In this document: piece by piece, positions 1 through 6,096 of the stretch
How the letters are laid out: each line of letters starts with the position of its first letter
How positions within the stretch are numbered: position 1 is the stretch's first letter
Source of the DNA: Lachnoclostridium sp. UBA739
GTDB lineage: Bacteria > Bacillota_A > Clostridia > Lachnospirales > Lachnospiraceae
Assembly (NCBI GenBank): GCA_002297865.1
Contig: DBKX01000070.1
Location: 1-6,687 of the forward strand
DNA: 6,687 nucleotides
Direction of reading: 5' to 3'
Position numbers and translations under genes: made by a program
The notes under the pieces: model-generated
What the model was told of the DNA's origin: nothing
Seen by the model: the letters and a program-made list of their open reading frames with translations, nothing else
Databases searched by the model: none

Positions 1-1589
1 CTGTTACAGATATGGACTTTACAGATGATATACCAGGTATCAGCGAAGAAAAGCGTTTTCAGAATCACAACCGCTACCTTCGCTCCCTGAAAGAAGATAC
101 TCTGCTCAACATTGACAATTTTAATGTGACTGCCACACAGGACAGTTTTCTTTCTGTTGTCATGAAATATCATTGCCGAATTTTATTTACAACCAGAAGC
201 AATCTTACTGATTATGCCCTGTTTCCATTAACTGAGATATCGAATTCTTCAGCACTATTTGAACTGGTTTCTGCTTTTTATCCAGAAGCATCTGAATGTA
301 AATCTGTTGTGGAGAAAATCATTGATGTCGTACACCGACATACATTTGCGGTTGAACTGGCTGCCAAACTTCTGAACAATGGAATTCTGTCTCCAATTCA
401 ATTATTAAGAAAATTACAGGAAGAAAAAGCAGCATTAGAAAGTGAAGATGACATTCGGATTATTAAAGACGGACAGAGTAGCAAAGCAACCTATTATCGT
501 CATATTCACACGCTGTTTTCCCTCTATACACTTCCGGAATTTCAGCAAAATCTGATGTCGAATATGTGTTTTCTTCCATCCTCTGGTCTGTCGGCAAGAA
601 TTTTTGCAAAATGGATGCATCTATCAAATTTGAATGAAATCAATGACCTCATAGAAACCGGCTTTATACAGACTAATACACGCCACACTATTTCTCTGCA
701 TCCGATGACCCAGGAAATTGCCCTTTCAGATACAAAACCATCTGTAACCAGTTGTCATATACTGCTGGATTCTTTACAGCAAACATGTTTAATACATGGA
801 ATTGAAGTTGACTATTATAAGAAACTGTTCCAGACAATAGAAAATATCGTAGAATTAATTAAAAAAGATGATTTGCCAAAATATCTGCTTTTTCTGGAAA
901 ATGTTTTTCCATATATGGATAACTATAATTACCAGAAAGGTATGAAAGAAATCATTCAGAAATTGAAAAGTCTTTTGAAGAATAAAGATATTGGCACTGA
1001 TTCCGATCGGGCATTATTACTGGATTTTCAGGCTACGCTTGAAACCAAACCTGAAAAAGCAATTAAGCTGGAAAAAGATGCTCTTTCCATAGTTAAAGAA
1101 GTTACTGCGAATAATGCTCGTCTTGTTTCCAACCTTCATGCCAATCTTGGAGGACTTTACCGCATGAACGGTTATCCAAGTCTTGCAATGGAGCACATGG
1201 CAAAAAGTTTCTCCCTGCTCGATCAGTATAATCTGCTTCATATTAATGATAGTATCCCCAAGATTGCCAATTATGCCATATTACTGACGGAACAGCAAGA
1301 ACCGGAAAGATGAATAGCAGAATTACAAAAATTATCAAAACTCATCAAAGAATTCAATTCTGACAGCTGTCTGGATTATGCTAGAGTACAGGAGACTCTC
1401 GGAACCATCTACCTGATGACTGCCGATCTTCCACTGGCTAAAACACATTTCAAAAAAGCATTAAAAATATACGAAAACATCTGGTCTGACGAGCCGGAAA
1501 TGATTGAAGCAAAATATCAGGAAATTCAAGAATTGTATCCTCAAGCTGGAATTGCTCTGGCCCAAAATATATTAAAACATAATAAATAG
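1..1589 (+). pseudogene. STAND/NB-ARC-type NTPase with TPR-like C-terminus; 5' end outside window, interrupted by in-frame TGA
   Basis: The frame is open from the first bases of the window (codons from position 3 read V-T-D-M), so the true start and the P-loop lie upstream. Counting from the Met at 12, there is a Walker B-like strand LLNIDNF (about residues 31-37), the NB-ARC sensor-like RILFTTRS (56-63), and a GLPL-like helix HTFAVELAAKLL (110-121). A helical region follows, then TPR-like repeats (about 370-420, SNLHANLGGLYRMNGYPSLA). STAND proteins of this build are signalling switches; some act in transcription control and some in defence, and the missing N-terminus would decide which. A TGA at 1311-1313 stops the frame at 433 codons from that Met. 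The identical frame then continues with another TPR-like unit (LGTIYLMTADLPLAKTHFKKAL) to TAG at 1587-1589. One base change, for example from GGA or CGA, explains the break. The truncated product may still be made. Confident on the family, fairly confident on disruption, unsure of function. Confidence 0.75.
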
Positions 1590-1601
1590 GCTTTTTACAA
1601 G

Positions 1602-1656
1602 AACAGGCGTGAGTTCACTTCTCTTATTGAAAGAAATATTACTCACGCCTGTTTTT
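1602..1656 (+). terminator. Intrinsic terminator, probably shared by convergent genes
   Basis: A perfect 13-bp inverted repeat, AACAGGCGTGAGT (1602-1614) and ACTCACGCCTGTT (1641-1653), is followed on the + strand by a T run (1652-1656). It lies just after the TAG of the STAND gene and before the stop of the convergent SDR gene. The 26-nt loop is long for an intrinsic terminator. The minus-strand side is followed only by CTTGT, so termination from that side is probably weaker. Confidence 0.75.
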
Positions 1657-1668
1657 ACCTAATGTTTT

Positions 1669-2421
1669 TTATGAATTTACCGGTCTTACCACCATTGTAT
1701 TAAATGCGATCTTTTCTGGCATTTCCATTGCAGTAATAATAGCCAATGCCATCTCTTCCGGCTGGAGCATTTTTTCCGGATCAGAATACTGTTGCATAGC
1801 AGCTGCTCTCATCTGCGGATCTGTAATCGTATATTTCAGATCTGTATCAATCGTTCCCGGTCCTACATCCGTTACACGAATACCGGTCTGAAGAATTGCC
1901 TCCTGCTGGCGAAGTCCTTCGCTGATATTCTTTACTGCGTGTTTCGCCATACTGTACACGATAGCATATGGGCTGGCAGTTTCATATGCTGCAACAGAAG
2001 ATACATTGATGATATGACCTGTCTTTCTTGCTCTCATGTGAGGAAGAACAGCTCCAATATTATACAAAACGCCTTTAATGTTGATATCGATCAGAGCATC
2101 CCACTCATCCGATTTTTCTATATCCAGAAAGCCCGAAGGCATGATTCCTGCATTATTTACCAGTACATCAATCTGTCCAAAACTGCTGATTGCAAAATCT
2201 GTCAGTTCCATAACCTGCTCTTTCTTGCTGACATCTGTTACTTTATAAACAGCTTCGCCTCCGGCTGCTTTAATGGTTTCTGCCAGTTCGCTCAGACGTT
2301 CCTCACGTCTTGCTGCAAGAACCAGTTTTGCGCCATGTTCTGCCGCCATTTTTGCTACTGCCTGTCCGATTCCGCTTGATGCTCCTGTAACTACTACGAC
2401 TTTACCTGTTAAATTTCCCAT
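1669..2421 (-). CDS. Short-chain dehydrogenase/reductase (classical SDR), 250 aa
   Basis: A cytosolic NAD(P)(H)-dependent oxidoreductase that should interconvert a carbonyl and an alcohol. All classical SDR landmarks are visible: nucleotide-binding TGASSGIG (residues 12-19), the structural NNAG (89-92), Asn114, catalytic Ser141/142 in INVSS, and Tyr156-x3-Lys160 (YSMAK). Basic residues after the second strand (AARREERL) suggest NADP(H), by family rule. Its 250 aa is the usual length. I chose the ATG at 2421-2419, preceded by AAAGGTG at good spacing, giving MGNLTGKVVVVTG, a standard SDR start. A GTG at 2430 would add only three residues. It is the second gene of an operon, 33 nt after the stop of the upstream SDR, so it should share the promoter near 3341-3369. 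Substrate unknown; it could be a hydroxysteroid, keto-acid or sugar-type SDR, and sequence by eye does not separate these. Confidence 0.93.
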   Translation of the reverse strand: MGNLTGKVVVVTGASSGIGQAVAKMAAEHGAKLVLAARREERLSELAETIKAAGGEAVYKVTDVSKKEQVMELTDFAISSFGQIDVLVNNAGIMPSGFLDIEKSDEWDALIDINIKGVLYNIGAVLPHMRARKTGHIINVSSVAAYETASPYAIVYSMAKHAVKNISEGLRQQEAILQTGIRVTDVGPGTIDTDLKYTITDPQMRAAAMQQYSDPEKMLQPEEMALAIITAMEMPEKIAFNTMVVRPVNS

Positions 2422-2454
2422 GATTTTCACCTTTACCTTTCATTGATATTTTAT

Positions 2455-3252
2455 TTATTTTTTAGCTCCATCTGAGATCTGGAGACCGTAAACATAATCC
2501 AGCATCATCTTTTTTGGGAACATTGCTGTCATGGATACAAACGGTTTCTGATATACCGGAAGTCCACTGACTACATTCAGTTCCCCTTTCATCATGCCAT
2601 TGTAACCATCTTCTGCAACTTTATCCGGTTTTACAGTATGTGCAAATGCCTTTGTATCAGTCAGTCCTCCTGTTTTTGCAAAACCTGTATCCATTGCTCC
2701 AGGCATCAGAGTGGTCACAGTAACGCCCGTTCCCTTTAATTCTCTCCAGAGGGAATTCGACCAGCTTGTTACATAGGCTTTTGTTGCATAATAAACTGCC
2801 TGTAATGGTCCCGGCATAACCGCTGCTGTAGAACTTACATTTAAAACTTTTCCGCTGCCTTTTTTCACCATATCCGGGAGAAACAGTTTTAGAATTCTTG
2901 TTGGTGTCTCAATATTCACTGCAATCATAGAGAGATCCTGTTCCATAGAACGCTCTCTTGTAAAATCTCCCTGCCCACCAAAACCAGCATTGTTAATCAA
3001 AATATCAATCTGCCATCCATTCTTTTTACAGGTATCGTATATCATCTGTGCTGCTTCTTCCGATTTTGACAGATCCACTGCAATCGTATGTGCTTTCACA
3101 TGATATTTCTCTACCATTTCCTTTGCCTGTGCATCCAGCTTTGCCTGACTCCTGCCTACCAGAACCAGATCCCCGCCCTTTTTCGCATGAATATTGGTAA
3201 AGCAGGTTCCCAGTCCACCATAACTTCCTGTAATAAGTGCCATATTTGCCAT
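2455..3252 (-). CDS. Short-chain dehydrogenase/reductase (DltE/COG0300-like SDR), 265 aa
   Basis: First gene of the leftward two-SDR operon, predicted to be a soluble NADP(H)-dependent carbonyl reductase or alcohol dehydrogenase. Visible motifs are TGSYGGLG (residues 8-15, a variant of TGASSGIG), NNAG (87-90), Asn113, catalytic Ser141 in NVSS, and Tyr154-x3-Lys158 (YYATK) with the usual 13-residue Ser-Tyr distance. Arg34 after the second strand (LVGRSQ) favours NADP(H), by family rule. The C-terminal part (about 225-265) carries a basic, hydrophobic tail (FPKKMMLDYVYG) like that of COG0300 SDRs. I chose the ATG at 3252-3250 because a perfect AGGAGG lies 8 nt upstream; an in-frame ATG at 3273 would include that Shine-Dalgarno in the gene. 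The promoter and operator upstream match those of the SDR at 4986-5807, implying common control by the neighbouring AraC-family protein. Substrate not predictable. Confidence 0.93.
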   Translation of the reverse strand: MANMALITGSYGGLGTCFTNIHAKKGGDLVLVGRSQAKLDAQAKEMVEKYHVKAHTIAVDLSKSEEAAQMIYDTCKKNGWQIDILINNAGFGGQGDFTRERSMEQDLSMIAVNIETPTRILKLFLPDMVKKGSGKVLNVSSTAAVMPGPLQAVYYATKAYVTSWSNSLWRELKGTGVTVTTLMPGAMDTGFAKTGGLTDTKAFAHTVKPDKVAEDGYNGMMKGELNVVSGLPVYQKPFVSMTAMFPKKMMLDYVYGLQISDGAKK

Positions 3253-3260
3253 TTTATTTT

Positions 3261-3266
3261 CCTCCT
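3261..3266 (-). promoter_or_regulatory. Shine-Dalgarno AGGAGG fixing the start of the SDR at 2455-3252
   Basis: A perfect AGGAGG on the minus strand, 8 nt before the ATG at 3252-3250. It rules in that start over the ATG at 3273, which lies upstream of the site. Confidence 0.85.
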
Positions 3267-3340
3267 GTTGCATTCTTTTTTGTGTAAAACTAATGTCTCT
3301 TTATGAGATACTTTTTATTTATCTTTCATTTGATGAAGCT

Positions 3341-3369
3341 ATTATATAATTTCACTTATTTCATTTGAA
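3341..3369 (-). promoter_or_regulatory. Sigma-A-type promoter of the two-SDR operon
   Basis: On the minus strand, TTCAAA (3369-3364) is followed after exactly 17 nt by a perfect TATAAT (3346-3341). The -35 is weak (4 of 6), and its TTCA is the end of the conserved 44-bp operator block. This is typical of a promoter that needs an activator touching the -35 region. Expected transcription start is near 3334, leaving about 80 nt of leader. I see no convincing riboswitch or other structure in that leader (3253-3334). Confidence 0.75.
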
Positions 3370-3409
3370 TGTCAGTATGCGCCAATTTTTTATGCAATTT
3401 GTGCCATCA
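3366..3409 (-). promoter_or_regulatory. Probable AraC-family operator, copy 1
   Basis: A 44-bp block, 39 of 44 identical to 5874-5917. Read on the minus strand it has two direct half-sites, TGGC-ACAAATT-GCAT and TGGC-GCATACT-GACAT, with TGGC starts 22 bp apart, the second abutting the -35. Two direct half-sites about two helix turns apart next to the -35 is a known arrangement for AraC-family activators. That the regulator at 3961-4965 binds here is an inference. Confidence 0.72.
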
Positions 3410-3424
3410 GAAAAATATAAAAGC

Positions 3425-3465
3425 AAAAAAAGGAGACTGCCATATACAGTATCTCAACAGTCTCC
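3425..3465 (-). terminator. Intrinsic terminator of the SDR-AraC-flavodoxin operon
   Basis: On the minus strand, GGAGACTG (3465-3458) and CAGTCTCC (3439-3432) form a perfect 8-bp GC-rich stem with an 18-nt loop, followed directly by seven T residues (3431-3425). It starts 20 nt after the flavodoxin-like gene's stop and separates that operon from the promoter of the two-SDR operon. Confidence 0.88.
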
Positions 3466-3484
3466 ATCTTTCGTTACCGATTTT

Positions 3485-3964
3485 TTATTTCTTCAAAGAA
3501 TTTGCCCAGTTTGCTGCTTTCTTTCTATTTTGCGCTACCCCTGTTTTCAGTGGATCACAGAAATCAATCTTTCCGATGATATCATTTCCAGAAAGGCAGC
3601 CAGCCATTTTATCCAGTGTCTTTCTCGGGTCACCTCCGTGGCTGCAGAACAATGCAATCTTTTTCCCTTTCAAGTTCGTCGTCTCAAAAAATGTCCGTAC
3701 AGGAGGCGTATATGTGTATGACCACACCGGTGTTCCAATCACAATCAGATCATACTCCTGCGGATTATGAATTAATGACTTTAATGCTGGTTTACTGACA
3801 CTGACCAGCTGACGAAGCCCCCATGCAACATATCCTGCTCCGCTTGCATTTAGCGATTTTACCGGCTGTAACTCTTCGATATCTGCATGAAGAGTCTTCG
3901 CTATTGCATCTGCAACCACTTTCGTATTTCCACTATAAGAATAATAAATCACAAGTGTTTTCAT
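3485..3964 (-). CDS. Flavodoxin-like protein, 159 aa
   Basis: A small cytosolic FMN-binding fold, expected to be an electron carrier or a flavodoxin-type NAD(P)H oxidoreductase. The N-terminal strand and phosphate loop (VIYYSYSGNTK, residues 5-15) match the flavodoxin FMN phosphate site. GTPVWSYTYTPPVRTFF (77-93) is the usual loop contacting the isoalloxazine ring, and the strand IALFCSHGGDP (103-113) resembles the third FMN-contacting loop. Length is normal for a short-chain flavodoxin. Its ATG overlaps the TGA of the AraC-family gene (ATGA, 3964-3961), implying translational coupling. The nearest Shine-Dalgarno-like AGGAG is 12 nt away, which is long, so coupling may matter for its expression. 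It is the last gene before a strong terminator. It may supply electrons to, or be co-induced with, the SDRs; no partner can be named. Confidence 0.9.
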   Translation of the reverse strand: MKTLVIYYSYSGNTKVVADAIAKTLHADIEELQPVKSLNASGAGYVAWGLRQLVSVSKPALKSLIHNPQEYDLIVIGTPVWSYTYTPPVRTFFETTNLKGKKIALFCSHGGDPRKTLDKMAGCLSGNDIIGKIDFCDPLKTGVAQNRKKAANWANSLKK

Positions 3965-4965
3965 ATTGTCCCACTGCTCCTGTCTTTCATTGAAATTTTA
4001 TACTCTGCAACTCCCTGTCCTGTCCACAGGGAAAAAGCCCGGAAAAAGGAACTGACATCCTGATATCCAAGCAGAAATGCAATATCCTCTGATGGAAGTT
4101 CTGTATTCTGCAGATAATTTTTTGCCATCAGCTCCCTGGTATGGTTTAACTGTTTCTGAAATGTGGTACTCTCCTCTGAAAGCTTTCTCTGTAGTGTGCG
4201 TTTACTCATTCCCAGTTTTTCAGCTACATCTTCAATCGTACATTGCCCTCCCGGAATCAGTTCCACCAGTGTACTTCTGACACGTGCTGAAAAAGAATCA
4301 TCTACTTCCATTTCGCTGAGACGTTTTCGCAATTCCGGCTCAAAGAATTCCCACATGGTATCATTCCTTGTAATAAATGGAATTTCTGCATCAATATTCG
4401 AAAAGAAAATACCATCTTCGTTTCCTGCCTCTGCCTTACATCCCATAAATTCCTCATAGATTGGTTCAACGAACGGATGTCGGACCGTTACTTTCACTGG
4501 AACAATCTGCTTTTTTGTTGCTTTTCGGATTAGATTCAACATAAGAACCATTTCAATTCCCACAATAATCCGTGGTAATTCGTCTCCAGTTTCCGATGTA
4601 GTCATTACCACACCAATGCTTTCATTTCTTTCCATTACCTGAAAAGCAACTGCTCCTGCCAGTGCCTTATATCTCGCCAGTCTTTTCATACAGTGTGCAG
4701 CATCCTGACTGCAATATGCCGCAAATATCGGTGGATTGATAATCTCTATCTGTTCTACAGTTGCAAGTCGGATGGGGAGATCTGTCCCTTTTACAGACTC
4801 TCCGATACTTTCCATAAAGCGAAGATATTCCTCTGTTGTCAGACCAGCATCTTTTCTGGAAAAAAGATCCTCCGGGAGTTTTGCTCTCCGCATGACTTCT
4901 GAAACAGAAATATGTTGTCCTGATAAAAGAGTTGCATAATTTTTATCCAATGGAAATCGTTTCAT
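3961..4965 (-). CDS. AraC-family transcriptional regulator, 334 aa (OruR/PF12625-like)
   Basis: A DNA-binding regulator with a ligand-sensing N-terminal domain (about residues 1-205) and a C-terminal AraC/XylS double helix-turn-helix. The first HTH is about 242-261 (IEDVAEKLGMSKRTLQRKL). The second is about 292-311, followed by the family signature region LLGYQDVSSFFRAFSLWTGQGVAEYK. The usual SP of the GxSPxxYR motif reads GV here. Length and N-terminal style (LPEDLFSRKDAGLTTEEYLRFMES) fit the Arabinose_bd/OruR-type subgroup rather than cupin-type AraC proteins. The start ATG at 4965 has AGG 7 nt upstream. It lies 20 nt after the SDR at 4986-5807 and overlaps the flavodoxin-like gene, so it is in an operon whose promoter carries the conserved operator. 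That suggests autoregulation and control of the second operon. The ligand is unknown. Confidence 0.92.
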   Translation of the reverse strand: MKRFPLDKNYATLLSGQHISVSEVMRRAKLPEDLFSRKDAGLTTEEYLRFMESIGESVKGTDLPIRLATVEQIEIINPPIFAAYCSQDAAHCMKRLARYKALAGAVAFQVMERNESIGVVMTTSETGDELPRIIVGIEMVLMLNLIRKATKKQIVPVKVTVRHPFVEPIYEEFMGCKAEAGNEDGIFFSNIDAEIPFITRNDTMWEFFEPELRKRLSEMEVDDSFSARVRSTLVELIPGGQCTIEDVAEKLGMSKRTLQRKLSEESTTFQKQLNHTRELMAKNYLQNTELPSEDIAFLLGYQDVSSFFRAFSLWTGQGVAEYKISMKDRSSGTI

Positions 4966-4985
4966 ATTCTTACCTGTCTTTCTGT

Positions 4986-5807
4986 TTATTTACCCATACG
5001 AACCAGCAAATGGTCATAGTTCCGGTCACCGAGCAGATTTTTCATAACAACCATCGGTTTTGCCATAAATCCATACAGATATCTGGTTTTAGGTTTTCGT
5101 GAAGTCACTGCTTTGATGACCAGATTTGCGATTTCTTCTGGCTGTGAAAGATTATTCCTGGCGTAATTTTTACGCATCAGATTTACATAGCCATTTGCCA
5201 GTTCTTTATATGGTCCATTTCCTGAATATTTTTCAATGTGGCTTGCAGAAATATCTGCCCACTCTGATTTTACTCCACCTGGCTCAATCAGTACAACATC
5301 AATTCCAAATTGTTCTGTCTCCAGACGCAGACAGTCGGAAAATCCTTCTACTGCAAATTTACTTGCGTGATACCATCCGCCAAGAGGTGTCCAGATTTTT
5401 CCACCCATAGATGAGATATTAACGATTTTTCCATAATAGTTGTGACGCATCTTTGGAAGTACAAGCTGTATCATTCTTGCCATTCCAAACAAATTGACCT
5501 CCATCTGTCTGCGTCCCTCCTCTATAGGAACTTCTTCGATTGTTCCGTATGAACCATATCCGGCATTATTAACAAGAATATCTACTGATCCTTCTTTTTT
5601 CAGGATTTCATTTACACATTTTGTCATGGAATTATCGTCGGTTACATCCAGATAAACCGTATAGATTCCCATTTCTTCCAAATCTTTCGTACGTTCCAGC
5701 CGTCTTGCTCCAGCATAAACAATATATCCCTTTTTCTTCATTTCAATAGCTGTGAGACGTCCAATTCCGGAAGATGCCCCTGTGATCAATGCTGTTTTCT
5801 TATTCAT
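4986..5807 (-). CDS. Short-chain dehydrogenase/reductase (classical SDR), 273 aa
   Basis: First gene of the SDR-AraC-flavodoxin operon; a predicted soluble NADP(H)-dependent oxidoreductase for a carbonyl/alcohol pair. Motifs in order: TGASSGIG (residues 9-16), GARRLER (33-39; basic, suggesting NADP(H)), NNAG (80-83), Asn105, catalytic Ser133 in NISS, and Tyr146-x3-Lys150 (YHASK) with the standard 13-residue Ser-Tyr spacing. The PGGVKSEWAD stretch (176-185) is the usual post-strand substrate loop. At 273 aa it resembles retinol/17-beta-hydroxysteroid-type classical SDRs, but that subgroup likeness does not prove a substrate. The ATG at 5807-5805 is set by AAGGAGG 6 nt upstream. Promoter and operator are at 5849-5917. 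It is clearly distinct in sequence from the other two SDRs here, so this is not a recent tandem duplication. Confidence 0.94.
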   Translation of the reverse strand: MNKKTALITGASSGIGRLTAIEMKKKGYIVYAGARRLERTKDLEEMGIYTVYLDVTDDNSMTKCVNEILKKEGSVDILVNNAGYGSYGTIEEVPIEEGRRQMEVNLFGMARMIQLVLPKMRHNYYGKIVNISSMGGKIWTPLGGWYHASKFAVEGFSDCLRLETEQFGIDVVLIEPGGVKSEWADISASHIEKYSGNGPYKELANGYVNLMRKNYARNNLSQPEEIANLVIKAVTSRKPKTRYLYGFMAKPMVVMKNLLGDRNYDHLLVRMGK

Positions 5808-5848
5808 GATAAGCCTCCTTGTAACAGTTTTGTTTTTTGACTGAGTTT

Positions 5849-5877
5849 ATTATATGATTTTATTTGTTTTTCTTGAA
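5849..5877 (-). promoter_or_regulatory. Sigma-A-type promoter of the SDR-AraC-flavodoxin operon
   Basis: On the minus strand, TTCAAG (5877-5872) is followed after exactly 17 nt by a perfect TATAAT (5854-5849). The predicted start near 5842 gives a leader of about 35 nt ending in AAGGAGG before the ATG. The -35, spacer length and overlap with the operator are the same as at 3341-3369, although the spacer sequences differ. Confidence 0.78.
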
Positions 5878-5917
5878 TGTCGATATATGCCAATTTTCTA
5901 TGCAATTTGTGCCATCA
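5874..5917 (-). promoter_or_regulatory. Probable AraC-family operator, copy 2
   Basis: The 44-bp partner of 3366-3409. On the minus strand it reads TGGC-ACAAATT-GCAT, then TGGC-ATATATC-GACAT, with TGGC starts 22 bp apart. The five differences from copy 1 are all transitions: four lie in the N7 of the second half-site and one between the half-sites. Identity drops abruptly on both sides. It sits upstream of the operon that encodes the AraC-family protein, so binding here would give autoregulation. Confidence 0.72.
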
Positions 5918-5967
5918 CTTATATATGGGTTGATTATATATTTTTTACTGTCAGCCCACTTCAAATT

Positions 5968-6000
5968 TCTCAATTTTATCTCAATTTTCCCTCAATGCCT
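5968..6000 (+). repeat. Short 11-bp direct repeats upstream of the parM-like gene
   Basis: Two adjacent units, TCTCAATTTTA (5968-5978) and TCTCAATTTTC (5979-5989), are followed by a degenerate third, CCTCAATGCCT (5990-6000). An 11-bp period next to a ParM-type gene recalls the centromere iterons bound by ParR proteins. With only two good units in AT-rich DNA, chance is also plausible. Confidence 0.4.
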
Positions 6001-6004
6001 TTTC

Positions 6005-6096
6005 CCTCCGATTTTCGTATGCTTATCCCACAGCAAACCAGTACCACATCGGTACAACCTGCTGAATTAGTTAATACGAAAACGGAGGTATTTTTT
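6005..6096 (+). promoter_or_regulatory. Structured leader of the parM-like gene with Shine-Dalgarno sequestration or attenuator
   Basis: CCTCCGATTTTCGTAT (6005-6020) pairs with ATACGAAAACGGAGG (6074-6088): 15 bp with a single bulged A at 6011. The right arm ends in CGGAGG, the Shine-Dalgarno of the gene starting at 6097. Inside lies a second hairpin, CAGCA (6031-6035) with TGCTG (6060-6064), and GTACC (6041-6045) with GGTAC (6051-6055) around a 5-nt loop. The outer stem is followed by TATTTTTT (6089-6096), so it could also end transcription. The function is inferred; the pairing is directly visible. Confidence 0.6.

Noticed and set aside
1311..1313. TGA read as selenocysteine or as a sense codon
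   Set aside because: The residue falls between TPR-like helices rather than in a redox site, no obvious selenocysteine insertion hairpin follows, and the AraC-family gene here uses TGA as a normal stop.
1792..2379. 195-codon + strand open frame
   Set aside because: It lies wholly antisense to an SDR with all catalytic motifs, is rich in Cys, Ser and Ile with no domain, and has no ribosome site. It is a shadow of the real gene.
3365..3770. Two overlapping + strand open frames of 118 and 133 codons
   Set aside because: They cover the operator, the terminator hairpin and the antisense of the flavodoxin-like gene, and show no ribosome site or recognisable fold.
1669..5807. Assigning a bile-acid or hydroxysteroid dehydrogenase symbol to one of the SDRs
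   Set aside because: Classical SDR motifs are shared across many substrates; nothing visible discriminates, so no symbol was given.
6031..6064. Nested inverted repeat as an origin of transfer
   Set aside because: Inverted repeats are common at oriT, but no relaxase gene or recognisable nick site is present, and pairing with the ribosome site explains the outer repeat better.
5864..6070. 68-codon hydrophobic + strand open frame
   Set aside because: It runs through the opposite-strand operator and the leader hairpin, has no Shine-Dalgarno, and its hydrophobicity follows from AT-rich sequence.
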